This document shows positions 44,308-53,084 of a DNA stretch of 60,651 bases, one piece after another. A program made the translations under genes and the position numbers. Below the pieces are notes generated by a model that did no database searches, was not told where the DNA came from, and saw only the letters and a list, made by a program, of their open reading frames with translations. This stretch comes from an uncultured Ruminococcus sp. (GTDB lineage: Bacteria > Bacillota > Clostridia > Oscillospirales > Acutalibacteraceae), in the NCBI GenBank assembly GCA_902798365.1, contig CADBWP010000007.1:1-60651 (forward strand), written 5' to 3'. The first letter of the stretch is position 1; the number at the start of each line of letters is the position of its first letter.

Positions 44308-47300
44308 ATGGTTTTGATGATGTTCAGAACGAACGCGTTCAAGGAAGTGGTTTTGCCCAACCTTGACAACACGGACTATAAGATACTCATTGACAAAAAA
44401 ACCTTTGGGGTCAAAAAGAGCTTTTATCTCAAGCTTGAGGTCATTGGCCGCAGGTGGAGGATTCTTGCGGACGACCGCGCCTACCGCACCATTCATCACA
44501 AAGAGAGCGCCGACGTAATAGAAATAAAAGGCGGCGAGATAATAACCGTTCAGACAACGGGCGAGGACGTCATAAAGCTCATCACCTTTGACGACGGCAT
44601 GTCGCTTATGTCATTTGAAAAGTACGACCTTGTGCGTTGCAGGCGCCTGTCGGTCGGCAAGGCAGAGGGCAATACCATCCGCTACGAGTTTATGAACCTT
44701 GTGTCGGCAAACCATTGCTCTATAGAGCGCGTGTCGGGCAGTCATGTGCTGTACAGCACGGGCAGAAACGGCGTGTTTGTCAACAACAGCCGCGTCAGCA
44801 ATAACACCGAGCTCAAATTCGGCGACATCATCGACATGTTTGGTCTGCGCATCGTGTATCTCAGAGAGGTAATAGCGGTGGGCTCGCGCGTGGGCAGCTT
44901 TACGGTGTCGGAGGAGCTAAAGCCCTACTACGTCTTCTCCGCGGGAGAAAGGGAAGAGGTAACAAAGCACGCCGAGCGCTACTTTAACCGTCCGCCCAGA
45001 ATTTTTCCGTCCATATGCACCGAGCAGATCGTTATTGAGCCGCCCACCACGCCTCAGTTTTCAAAGAAAAAGTCGCTTATCATGCAGATAGGTCCGTCCT
45101 TCACCATGGCTATCCCCATGCTTATCGGCTGCGGTCTTATGATATTCAGCTCAATGATGAGCGGCGGCAGCGCAAGCGCGTTCATGTTTACGGGCATGAT
45201 CACCGCCCTCGGTTCGGCGGTGCTTGGTTCGGTGTGGGCGTTTATGAACATACGCAACACCAAAAAGGAGGAAATTGCCGACGAAACCCAGCGTTTCAAC
45301 ACCTACGGCAACTATTTGCTCGAAATATCCGAGTACATAAAAGATAAATACCGGCAAAACACCGAGGCGATGTATGCGTTGTATCCATCGCCGTCCGAGT
45401 GCTGCCTTTACAACGAAAAATCGTCTGAGTTATGGAACCGCAATCCGTCTCACAGCGATTTTCTTTTTTATCGTCTGGGCACGGGCGACGTCGATTTTCA
45501 GGTGGATATCCAGATCCCCAAGGAAAAGTTTTCCATGCAGTTTGACAACCTGAAGGACAAGCCCGCCGTGATTTACAAAAACTTCAAAACCCTGCGCAAC
45601 GTGCCCGTGGGCATGGACTTTGCCCAGAGCAACGTGTTCGGCATCGTGGGCGGCGACCGCATGCGCGGAGTTTATGACATAGTTAACGACCTCATCACCC
45701 AGATATGCGCCTCGGCAAGCTACACCGACGTAAAAATCGCCTTTTGCTTTGACGCAAAACGGCTTGACGCGTCGCGCTGGGACTACATCCGCCACCTGCC
45801 CCACGTTTGGTCAGAGAACAAAAAGACGCGCTACTTTGCAACCGACAGGCAGGAGGCGGCAGACGTGTTCTTCGAGCTGGCAAACGTCATACGCCGCCGC
45901 GCAGAGGACGAGGGTTCGTCGTTCGGCGAAAAGAAAACCTTCCGTCCGCACTACTTTTTGTTTTTGTCCGACGCCTCAATGCTCGACGGCGAGATAATCG
46001 GCAAATACGTCTATGACACGCGCAACGACTACGGTCTGACCACCATAATGATGGCGGAGCATTATCAAAACCTGCCCAACATATGCGAAAACATAATAGA
46101 AAACGACGACAGCTTCCGCGGCTGCTACAACGCTTCCGACAGTATGCAGCAGTCGGTGAGTATAAGCTTTGACAAGGTTCACGGCAGCGAGCTTATTCGC
46201 TTTGCCAAAACGCTTGCCAACATCACGGTAAAGGAAAACGAGGACGACAACAGCATAGCATCGTCCCTCGACTTCTTTGAGATGTACGGCGCACACAGTC
46301 CCGAGGACTTCCGTGTAGCGGAGCAATGGCGCAAAAACCGCACCTACAACTCAATGCGCGCCCTCATAGGCAAAAAGGTGGGCGGCGCAGACTGTTACCT
46401 TGACATCCACGAAAAATACCACGGCCCCCATGGCCTTGTGGCAGGCACCACGGGCTCGGGCAAGAGCGAGCTGGTGCAGACCTATATGCTCTCGCTCGCC
46501 CTCAACTACAGCCCCGACGACGTTGCGTTCTTCGTCATCGACTTCAAGGGCGGCGGCATGGCTAATCTTTTCTCGGATCTGCCGCACATGGCAGGTCAGA
46601 TCTCAAACCTTTCGGGCAACCAGATCAGCCGCGCCATGATCTCCATAAAAAGCGAAAACATGCGCCGTCAAAAGATTTTTTCGGAGTTCGGCGTTAACAA
46701 TATCAACAACTACACAAGGCTTTACAAGGGCGGCGAGGCGCCTCTGCCCATTCCGCACCTGCTCATCGTAATAGACGAGTTTGCCGAGCTTAAAAAAGAA
46801 GAACCCGAGTTTATGCGCGAGCTGATAAGCGTGGCTCAGGTTGGACGAAGCCTGGGCGTGCACCTTATCCTCGCCACCCAAAAGCCCAGCGGCACCGTTG
46901 ATGACAACATCTGGTCAAACTCCAAGTTCCGCCTTTGCCTGCGCGTTCAGGACAGGCAGGACAGTAACGACATGCTCCACAAGCCCGACGCGGCATACAT
47001 AACGCAGGCGGGACGCTGCTATTTGCAGGTGGGCAACGACGAGATATACGAGCTGTTCCAGTCGGGCTGGAGCGGCGCGGTATATGACAAAAACGTCGAT
47101 TCAGGCAGCGGCGAAATAGCCACAATGATAACCACCACGGGCAAAGAGGCGCTGGTGGGCAGCCACACCAAAATCAAGCGCAGGGAAAAGGAGCGCTTTT
47201 TGTGGTTCAGCTTCCTCTACGGCGAGGCGTACAAGCTTCGCGGCAGCGGCGAGGAAAGCGAGGTTCTGGCAAGGCGCCTCATAGACGTCTCGCGCGCAAA

Positions 47301-49254
47301 TCACTACAACATCGGCTACAGCAATTCCGACATTCAGGCTGTAAGCAGCTTTGTTTCCCTTATGCCCGAAAGCGACATGCCTGCCGACGAGGCGGTCAGC
47401 TTTATTATCTCTCGCGCGGCGGCTGCCAACATAAAGCTTCCCGAGCCAAAGGACAAAACGCAGCTCGAGGTGCTTGTGGAATACATTGGAAAAGTGGCAG
47501 AACGCGAGCACTACACCCACAAGGCTCAGCTGTGGATGCCCCTGCTTGAAAAGGAGATCCCCCTCACAAGGCTTATTGAGGAGAATAAAATATTTGACGG
47601 CTACGGCTGGAGGGCGCACGAAAGCTGGACGCTGTCGGTGCCCGTGGGCATGTACGACGACCCGCAAAACCAGGTTCAGCTGCCGTTTTCCATCGACTTT
47701 GCCGAGGGCGGCCACCTTGCGGTGTGCGGCTCCGTTGTAAGCGGCAAAAGCACCTTTCTGCAAACCCTTATCTGTGCGCTGTCGCTGCGCTATTCGCCCT
47801 CCGAGCTCAATTTCTACATTCTCGACTACAGCGGCGGAATGCTCACCTGCTTTGAAAACCTGCCCCACTCGGGCGGTATAATCCGCGAAAACGACCTTGA
47901 CAAGGCAGGCAAGTTCTTCAATATGATAACCTCCGAGATAGAGGAGAGAAAGCGCGTGTTCGACGGCGGAAACTACAGCCAGTACGTTAAGGCTAACGGC
48001 ATCACCGTGCCCGCCATAGTCATCGCCATAGACAATTTTGCCGGCTTCCGCGAAAAAACCGAGAACAACTTCGATGATGTTCTTATACATATCGCGCGCG
48101 AGGGCGCAGGCTACGGCGTGTTCCTCGCCGTAACCGCCGCGGGGTTCGGCATGAACGAGATCCCCAACCGCGTGGGCGACAACATCCGCTCGGTGGTCAG
48201 CCTTGAAATGAGCGACAAGTTCAAATACATGGACGTTTTGCGCACCACCCACATCGAGGTCATGCCCGAGGCGGGAATAAAGGGACGCGGCGTCGGCTAT
48301 GTAGAGGGACGTATCCTCGAATTCCAGACCGCGCTCGCCTTTGTTGCCGAGGATGACTACAAGCGCAGCTCAATGATAGAGCGTCTTTGCGAGCAGATGA
48401 CCGCCGCAGCCAAGGGAGTGCACGCCAGAAAGATACCGCATATCCCCGAGAATCCGCAGTACAGCGATATTTCGTCGCTCGACGAATACGCAGCCGCCTG
48501 CGCCGACAGCGCCCTGCTGCCCTTTGCCTATCTGTATGAGGACGCTTCCGTATATAGCGTAAGACTGTGGGCTGCCTACTGCTACCTTATAACGGGCAAA
48601 AAGCGCACGGGCAAAACAAACGCACTCAAGCTGATGATGCTTGCAGCTCAGCGCAAAAAGGCGCAGCGCGTGGCAATAGAAAAGAACACCTCCGAGCTAA
48701 AGGCTATAGCCACGGGCGGCGGCTTCACCTACATAACCGACGACAAGGGCATTTTGCAGTACTTCCAAAGCATCACGCCCGACTTTATCGCCCGAAACAA
48801 GCGCAAAAAGGCGCTTGAGGAGCAGGGCATGGGCGACGAGGAGATCTTTGCGGCAATGCAGTCCTTCGAGCCGATATTCATTTTTATCGCCGATCTGCCC
48901 GTGTTTATCAACTCAATTTATCACCCCGAGGGCGACGTGGGCAACCTGAGCGGCTTTTTTGAAAACATTTTTGAAAAGGGCTGGCTGCACAACATATTCT
49001 TCTTTGCCTGCTTCAATACCGACGAGGCTTCCTCAATGGCGGGCATCCGCGCCTACCAGTTCTTCATTTCCTACAAAACGGGAGTTCATCTGGGAGGAAA
49101 CCTGTCGTCGCAGCGCATATTCAATTTTCAGAACATACATTATTCTCAGCTTTCCAAGGCGTCCAAGAAGGGCGAGGGTCTGACGCCGTCGCCCGAGGAC
49201 GAATCCGTGGCGCAAAAGCTGATATTGCCGCTGGCAGGAGGTAAGGGCTTATGA
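44308..49254 (+). CDS. EssC-like FtsK/SpoIIIE secretion ATPase with FHA domain
   Basis: A 1648-residue type VII ATPase, longer than usual only by a small margin. The N-terminal part contains an FHA domain (about 110-190, LSVGKAEGNTIR and SANHCSIE) preceded by a second FHA-like fold; two membrane helices follow near 265-315. Three ATPase modules: D1 with Walker A GTTGSGKSE near 712 and Walker B LLIVIDEFAEL near 820, D2 with GSVVSGKST near 1140 but AIDNFAG in place of the DE motif, and D3 with GKKRTGKTN near 1430. Only D1 looks fully active, as in EssC. It drives export of WXG100 substrates encoded downstream. Confidence 0.93.
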   Translation: MVLMMFRTNAFKEVVLPNLDNTDYKILIDKKTFGVKKSFYLKLEVIGRRWRILADDRAYRTIHHKESADVIEIKGGEIITVQTTGEDVIKLITFDDGMSLMSFEKYDLVRCRRLSVGKAEGNTIRYEFMNLVSANHCSIERVSGSHVLYSTGRNGVFVNNSRVSNNTELKFGDIIDMFGLRIVYLREVIAVGSRVGSFTVSEELKPYYVFSAGEREEVTKHAERYFNRPPRIFPSICTEQIVIEPPTTPQFSKKKSLIMQIGPSFTMAIPMLIGCGLMIFSSMMSGGSASAFMFTGMITALGSAVLGSVWAFMNIRNTKKEEIADETQRFNTYGNYLLEISEYIKDKYRQNTEAMYALYPSPSECCLYNEKSSELWNRNPSHSDFLFYRLGTGDVDFQVDIQIPKEKFSMQFDNLKDKPAVIYKNFKTLRNVPVGMDFAQSNVFGIVGGDRMRGVYDIVNDLITQICASASYTDVKIAFCFDAKRLDASRWDYIRHLPHVWSENKKTRYFATDRQEAADVFFELANVIRRRAEDEGSSFGEKKTFRPHYFLFLSDASMLDGEIIGKYVYDTRNDYGLTTIMMAEHYQNLPNICENIIENDDSFRGCYNASDSMQQSVSISFDKVHGSELIRFAKTLANITVKENEDDNSIASSLDFFEMYGAHSPEDFRVAEQWRKNRTYNSMRALIGKKVGGADCYLDIHEKYHGPHGLVAGTTGSGKSELVQTYMLSLALNYSPDDVAFFVIDFKGGGMANLFSDLPHMAGQISNLSGNQISRAMISIKSENMRRQKIFSEFGVNNINNYTRLYKGGEAPLPIPHLLIVIDEFAELKKEEPEFMRELISVAQVGRSLGVHLILATQKPSGTVDDNIWSNSKFRLCLRVQDRQDSNDMLHKPDAAYITQAGRCYLQVGNDEIYELFQSGWSGAVYDKNVDSGSGEIATMITTTGKEALVGSHTKIKRREKERFLWFSFLYGEAYKLRGSGEESEVLARRLIDVSRANHYNIGYSNSDIQAVSSFVSLMPESDMPADEAVSFIISRAAAANIKLPEPKDKTQLEVLVEYIGKVAEREHYTHKAQLWMPLLEKEIPLTRLIEENKIFDGYGWRAHESWTLSVPVGMYDDPQNQVQLPFSIDFAEGGHLAVCGSVVSGKSTFLQTLICALSLRYSPSELNFYILDYSGGMLTCFENLPHSGGIIRENDLDKAGKFFNMITSEIEERKRVFDGGNYSQYVKANGITVPAIVIAIDNFAGFREKTENNFDDVLIHIAREGAGYGVFLAVTAAGFGMNEIPNRVGDNIRSVVSLEMSDKFKYMDVLRTTHIEVMPEAGIKGRGVGYVEGRILEFQTALAFVAEDDYKRSSMIERLCEQMTAAAKGVHARKIPHIPENPQYSDISSLDEYAAACADSALLPFAYLYEDASVYSVRLWAAYCYLITGKKRTGKTNALKLMMLAAQRKKAQRVAIEKNTSELKAIATGGGFTYITDDKGILQYFQSITPDFIARNKRKKALEEQGMGDEEIFAAMQSFEPIFIFIADLPVFINSIYHPEGDVGNLSGFFENIFEKGWLHNIFFFACFNTDEASSMAGIRAYQFFISYKTGVHLGGNLSSQRIFNFQNIHYSQLSKASKKGEGLTPSPEDESVAQKLILPLAGGKGL

Positions 49255-49961
49255 TTTCCATGCTGCTTTATGCCGAGCGTCAGCAGGAGGTCAACGCCTT
49301 TTGCCGGCTGGGCAGAGAGCTCGCAGGCACGCTCAGCGACGAGGACTGGCGGTTTTCGGGCTTCAGCGACCGCCAAAAGCTTCTGTCCTTCCTCGGTGAA
49401 AACCCTCTCATTGACCTTTGCTGCTTAGAGATAACCGACAGCGGCTCGGTCGAGGCGGCGGAAAGGCTGAGACGCTCCAACAAAGAGATGTTCATTATTC
49501 TGCTTGCCGACGCCGCGGTGCCGCCCACGCTGTACATCCGTCCGTCGGTAATGGCGGGTTCGCTGCTGCTGCGGCCGCTGTCCTCCGACAGCGTAAGGCG
49601 CGTATTCTCCGAGGCGTTCGGGGAATATCTGAAAAAGCTTTCCTCAGGCGACGGCGACGCCTTTGTTATTGACAGCCGCGACGGCAGGCAGCTTGTTCCC
49701 TACGGAAGAATAAGCTACTTTGAGTCCCGTGACAAGCGGCTGTATGTCAACACGGGCGACAGGGAGTTTTCGTTTTACGACACGCTTGACAACCTTGAAC
49801 AGCGGCTGCCCGACGGCTTTGCGCGCTGTCACCGCAGCTTTATCGTCAATCTGTCGGCGGTAAAAAAGGTAATGCTGTCGCAGGGCATGATAGAGCTCAA
49901 CAACGACGGCATAGTGCCGCTTTCCAGGTCGTACAAAACGGTATTTAAGGAGTTAAAATAA
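49251..49961 (+). CDS. LytTR regulator with altered receiver domain
   Basis: A 236-residue regulator. The C-terminal LytTR DNA-binding domain (about 135-236) is clear: RISYFESRDKRLYVNT, RCHRSFIVNLSAVKKV and VPLSRSYK. The N-terminal part has receiver-like order, but the expected phospho-acceptor stretch reads IDLCCLEI, with Glu where Asp is usual, and the conserved Lys is Arg in LLLRPLSS. It may therefore be active without phosphorylation. It overlaps the ATPase gene by four bases. The GTTCGTC repeats at 24.85 and 50.90 kb are its likely targets. Confidence 0.85.
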   Translation: MISMLLYAERQQEVNAFCRLGRELAGTLSDEDWRFSGFSDRQKLLSFLGENPLIDLCCLEITDSGSVEAAERLRRSNKEMFIILLADAAVPPTLYIRPSVMAGSLLLRPLSSDSVRRVFSEAFGEYLKKLSSGDGDAFVIDSRDGRQLVPYGRISYFESRDKRLYVNTGDREFSFYDTLDNLEQRLPDGFARCHRSFIVNLSAVKKVMLSQGMIELNNDGIVPLSRSYKTVFKELK

Positions 49962-50635
49962 TGGACGAAAACCGCATTTTTACTCACAATCAGCTAAAGG
50001 CTCTGCTGCTCGGCTGCGGTTACACGCATTGCGTGGGCGTGGATTTGGGCGACGGCGAAATGGACCGGGAGCAGGCGCTGTGTGCGCTCAACGAGCTTAC
50101 CGCCATGGGGCTTATCAGCTCCGACGGCGACGGCTTTACGGGCACCGCAGAGGCAAAGCGCATAGCGGCGGCGCTGGGCGGCTCGCCCTGCTACATCGCC
50201 GTTCACACCAAGACCCCCGGGCTTCCCGACCTGTGCTGCCTTGGCACAGGCAGCATACTTGTGTGCCTGCCCTATGCTGGCGACCGCGTGGCTGTGCGGC
50301 TTTCGGGCTGTCAGGCGCTGTTTTCGGCGCTTTGCGAGGAGGGCTACCTGCCGCGCGACGGCGAGGGTCTTGCCCTTGACGAAAAGGCTCTTGAGGACTA
50401 CGAGGCTCCCGTTTTTGCCTTTTACGACCCAAACGCGCCGCTTGCGACTGATTCGCGTATTCTGTTCTCGGCAGAGCAGATCACACGGGACGGCGCTGTC
50501 AAGGCGTGCCTGCGCGTTATAGAGTACCACTTTTACAACTACATTTATTATTCCGCCAACGGGCAGATAACGCGCGTGCTGTATTCCCGCGAGGCGCTCG
50601 GCGGATTCTTTAAAGGATTGATGAGCTCAAAATGA
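49961..50635 (+). CDS. Unknown 224-residue protein of the secretion locus
   Basis: A cytosolic alpha/beta protein. The N-terminal 75 residues look like a winged-helix module (DREQALCALNELTAMGLISS), and the rest forms strands with GTGSILVCLP and a C-terminal helix-rich end. Size and layout recall EspG-like chaperones of ESX systems, but no sequence signature proves it; the chaperone idea is inference. It overlaps the LytTR gene by one base and the ubiquitin-like gene by four. Confidence 0.6.
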   Translation: MDENRIFTHNQLKALLLGCGYTHCVGVDLGDGEMDREQALCALNELTAMGLISSDGDGFTGTAEAKRIAAALGGSPCYIAVHTKTPGLPDLCCLGTGSILVCLPYAGDRVAVRLSGCQALFSALCEEGYLPRDGEGLALDEKALEDYEAPVFAFYDPNAPLATDSRILFSAEQITRDGAVKACLRVIEYHFYNYIYYSANGQITRVLYSREALGGFFKGLMSSK

Positions 50636-50880
50636 TTATTGCTGATATTTACGTTCCGTCAATGGACAAAACCTACGAGTTCAAGCTTAACGAGGACGTT
50701 ACGGTAAGCGTCGCAACAGACGAGATCGCCTCGGTGATCTGCCAAAAGGAGCAATGCGCGGTAAAGGGCGACAAGGCAAAGCTTATGCTTGTAAAGCCCG
50801 AAAGCGGACAGCTGCTGTCGCCGGGGCTTACGCTGTACGAAAACGGCGTTTTAAGCGGCGACAGACTGATGCTTGTCTGA
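50632..50880 (+). CDS. Ubiquitin-like YukD/EsaB family protein
   Basis: An 82-residue protein with the ubiquitin-like pattern of YukD/EsaB: MIIADIYVPSMDKTYEFKL, a helix DEIASVICQKEQ and the closing GLTLYENGVLSGDRLMLV. EsaB/YukD is a core cytosolic component of type VII systems in Firmicutes. It overlaps the upstream gene by four bases. The WXG100 operon promoter region follows. Confidence 0.85.
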   Translation: MIIADIYVPSMDKTYEFKLNEDVTVSVATDEIASVICQKEQCAVKGDKAKLMLVKPESGQLLSPGLTLYENGVLSGDRLMLV

Positions 50881-50900
50881 TAAAATACGCAAAAAATGCC

Positions 50901-50930
50901 GTTCGTCATATAAAACAGGTCGTTCGTCGG
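50901..50930 (+). promoter_or_regulatory. Direct-repeat operator, candidate LytTR site 2
   Basis: GTTCGTCAT (50901-50909) and GTTCGTCGG (50922-50930) are 21 bp apart, the same repeat as at 24845-24873. The second repeat ends five bases before the -35 element TTGTCA, a position from which an activator can contact the polymerase. Confidence 0.65.
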
Positions 50931-50934
50931 CTTT

Positions 50935-50964
50935 TTGTCAAAAAACAAAACTATTGTATATAAT
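50935..50964 (+). promoter_or_regulatory. Promoter of the WXG100 operon
   Basis: TTGTCA (50935-50940) and TATAAT (50959-50964), spacer 18 bp, about 65 bases ahead of the first WXG100 gene. Confidence 0.75.
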
Positions 50965-51029
50965 AGAATCATCCGATACAGATTACGGATGTGAAATAAA
51001 AAAACTTTAAATAAACGGAGGAATTCATT

Positions 51030-51329
51030 ATGGCAGATTTCAAAGTTACACCATCGGTTCTCACATCACAGGCAGACGAGCTCACAGAGCTCAACGGAAG
51101 ATTTAAGGGCTCTATCGAAAAGTTAGTGACCTCTGAGGGCAGCCTCAACTCCATGTGGGAGGGCGAAGCCAAGGACGCGTTCCACAACGCATTTATCACC
51201 GACAAGGGCAAAATGGACGAGTTCTACAACCTGATCATTCAGTACATTGAAAGACTTCGCACCATCGCTCAGCGTTATGAGCAGACCGAACAGACAAACT
51301 ACGACATTGCTTCAAGCAGAACATACTGA
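51030..51329 (+). CDS. WXG100 protein 1
   Basis: A 99-residue helical-hairpin protein of the ESAT-6/WXG100 family, with WEGEAKDAF at the turn (W near 43) and an export-type YxxxE (YEQTE) near the end. Such proteins are secreted by type VII systems, usually as dimers. The ribosome site CGGAGGAATTC is strong, and this is the first gene after the operon promoter, so it should be well expressed. It is a good candidate for the EsxA role. Confidence 0.9.
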   Translation: MADFKVTPSVLTSQADELTELNGRFKGSIEKLVTSEGSLNSMWEGEAKDAFHNAFITDKGKMDEFYNLIIQYIERLRTIAQRYEQTEQTNYDIASSRTY

Positions 51330-51352
51330 TTTAGGAAAGGAAGAGAACGACC

Positions 51353-51667
51353 ATGACAGGAACAATCAAAGTATCACCGGACAAATTACTGGCGACCGCA
51401 AACGAATTCGGCAACGAGGGTCAGACAATGAACGGCCTTGTAAGCCAGATGATCAATATAGTTACCTCAATGTCATCCTCATGGGAGGGCGAGGCTTCAA
51501 CAGCCTACACCACCAAGTTCAAGGCTCTTGAGCAGGATCTTCAGGTTCTTAACAGAATGATCCAGGAGCATGTAAGCGACCTTGAGCAGATGGCAAACCT
51601 CTACAGCACAGCGGAGCAGTCAAACGCCGACGACGCGGCTTCGCTCAGCGCAGGAGTCATTTCCTGA
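51353..51667 (+). CDS. WXG100 protein 2
   Basis: A 104-residue WXG100 protein with SWEGEASTAY (W near 44) and YSTAE near the C-terminus. It is only 23 bases from gene 1 and ahead of the hairpin at 51696, so the two are probably the most abundant pair. Confidence 0.9.
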   Translation: MTGTIKVSPDKLLATANEFGNEGQTMNGLVSQMINIVTSMSSSWEGEASTAYTTKFKALEQDLQVLNRMIQEHVSDLEQMANLYSTAEQSNADDAASLSAGVIS

Positions 51668-51695
51668 TCCGGAAACGGACTGATAAAACCAAGTT

Positions 51696-51737
51696 GGCGG
51701 GACGCCGTTGAACGTCCCGCCGACAGCTGATTTTTCA
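51696..51737 (+). terminator. Attenuator-like terminator after the first two WXG100 genes
   Basis: GGCGGGACG and CGTCCCGCC form a nine-pair stem; GACAGCTGATTTTTC follows. No new promoter is evident before the next gene, so it probably lets part of transcription through, favouring WXG100 genes 1 and 2. Confidence 0.7.
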
Positions 51738-51760
51738 ATAAATAAAAAAGCGGTGATTGT

Positions 51761-52108
51761 ATGTATATCAATTTTTCTAACATGCAGATTATGGCAGATA
51801 ACCTCGAGGCAACGGTAAAGGTACTTACCGAAACGCTCGACAGGCTTGAATACGAAACAAAGCGTCTTTCTCAAAACTCCGAGGTGGATGTTATTCTGGC
51901 AGATATGCAGCGTACCGCGCGAACTCTCGAGGCAAAAACAGAGAACATGAAAACTCTCAGGCTGTCGCTGCTCAAGGTGATAGAGATTCATTCGGGCGGC
52001 GAGGATCGCATAAAAAGCTCGGTAGAGGGAGGAACGGTTACAAAGCAGGCGTTCCTTCCGTTACGCGAGATAAACGCAGCAAAAAGCGTCAGGTGGGAGA
52101 TAAAATGA
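51761..52108 (+). CDS. WXG100-like helical protein without the WxG turn
   Basis: A 115-residue helical protein (NLEATVKVLTETLDRLEYET, then a second helix around KTLRLSLLKVIEIH) with size and operon position of WXG100 proteins, but no W-x-G at the turn. It could be a partner or chaperone for a WXG protein. It overlaps the next gene by four bases. Confidence 0.65.
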   Translation: MYINFSNMQIMADNLEATVKVLTETLDRLEYETKRLSQNSEVDVILADMQRTARTLEAKTENMKTLRLSLLKVIEIHSGGEDRIKSSVEGGTVTKQAFLPLREINAAKSVRWEIK

Positions 52109-52419
52109 AAAACACGGCAAACGAGGTTTATGCCGACGTTAAAGAAATAAGAACGGCGGCAGACAATATTAGGGAAGAAACGGAAAGCTATTCGCAGAAT
52201 CTTAAAAAGCTTGAGGTGTGCATAGATGAGCTGAAAGGCTTTTGGTCGGGAGACGCGTCCGAGGCGTTCGCCCGCAGCATGTCGGCGCAGATCACGCAGC
52301 TCAAGGGCGTTGAGGCGTCCCTGCGCAAGCTGTCGGAGGATTACCGCAGCGTTGCCGACGAATATGCCCGCAACGATCAGCGCACCGAGGAGATAATCAG
52401 CGCGATAAAGTGCATATGA
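52105..52419 (+). CDS. WXG100-type protein 3
   Basis: A 104-residue protein with FWSGDASEAF at the turn and YARND as a YxxxD export motif. ATG 52105 overlaps the previous stop codon; GGAGAT lies upstream. Confidence 0.8.
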   Translation: MKNTANEVYADVKEIRTAADNIREETESYSQNLKKLEVCIDELKGFWSGDASEAFARSMSAQITQLKGVEASLRKLSEDYRSVADEYARNDQRTEEIISAIKCI

Positions 52420-52433
52420 CGGAGGGTGACAAA

Positions 52434-52757
52434 GTGAACGGCAATAATATCACAATAGCCGCCTCGCCCGAAAAAATACTGCAAAAGGCCACCGAGGCAA
52501 AGGTGCTGTGCGAGCGGCTTATAGAAAACCTTAACACAATAGACAAAAGGGTCAATGCCTCGTCATACTTTTGGGAGTCCGAAAGCGCAAGGTTTCTGGG
52601 CACCGCCTACAGGGCTGACAAGCCGGATCTGGAGGCGCTCAGAGCCGGGCTCTCAAAGCAGATAAAATCTCTTGAAGAGATAGCTCTTATGTATCACAAG
52701 GCAGAGGCATCTACCAAGGCGGCGCACACGGCGCTGCCCGGCAATGTTCTCGAATGA
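52434..52757 (+). CDS. WXG100-type protein 4
   Basis: A 107-residue protein with FWESESARFL in place of a strict WxG and YHKAE near the C-terminus. It begins with GTG 52434, eight bases after GGAGG; the ATG 18 bases upstream lies before the ribosome site and is rejected. Confidence 0.75.
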   Translation: MNGNNITIAASPEKILQKATEAKVLCERLIENLNTIDKRVNASSYFWESESARFLGTAYRADKPDLEALRAGLSKQIKSLEEIALMYHKAEASTKAAHTALPGNVLE

Positions 52758-52769
52758 GGGTGAACGGTT

Positions 52770-53084
52770 ATGACTACTGAAAACTTCCGGTATGATTTTA
52801 ATTTGAGCAAAAGCGTTTGCGTCAGCCTTGAGGACGTGGTTTCGCGGCTGAACACAGCGGTCATATCCTGCGAGGCAGATAATCTTGAGCTGCTCAACAC
52901 GTCGTGGAGCAGCGAGTCGGCAGAGCAGTTTGCCGCAAAATACACACAGGTAATGGCAGACGTCCGCAAAATCAGGGACGAGCTTAATAATCAGATAGAG
53001 CAGATAAAGCAGACCTCAAAGAGCATGTATCTGCTTGAGCAGGACGCCGCCCAAAAAATAGCCGCAGAGGAGCAGTTGCTTTAA
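52770..53084 (+). CDS. WXG100-type protein 5
   Basis: A 104-residue protein with SWSSESAEQF at the turn, two long helices and an unusual C-terminus (YLLEQDAAQK) lacking a strict YxxxD/E. It overlaps the FHA gene by one base. Confidence 0.75.
   Translation: MTTENFRYDFNLSKSVCVSLEDVVSRLNTAVISCEADNLELLNTSWSSESAEQFAAKYTQVMADVRKIRDELNNQIEQIKQTSKSMYLLEQDAAQKIAAEEQLL

Noticed and set aside
47101..48252. 383-codon minus-strand frame
   Set aside because: It lies fully opposite the EssC-like ATPase, has no ribosome site or family likeness, and reflects codon bias of the real gene.
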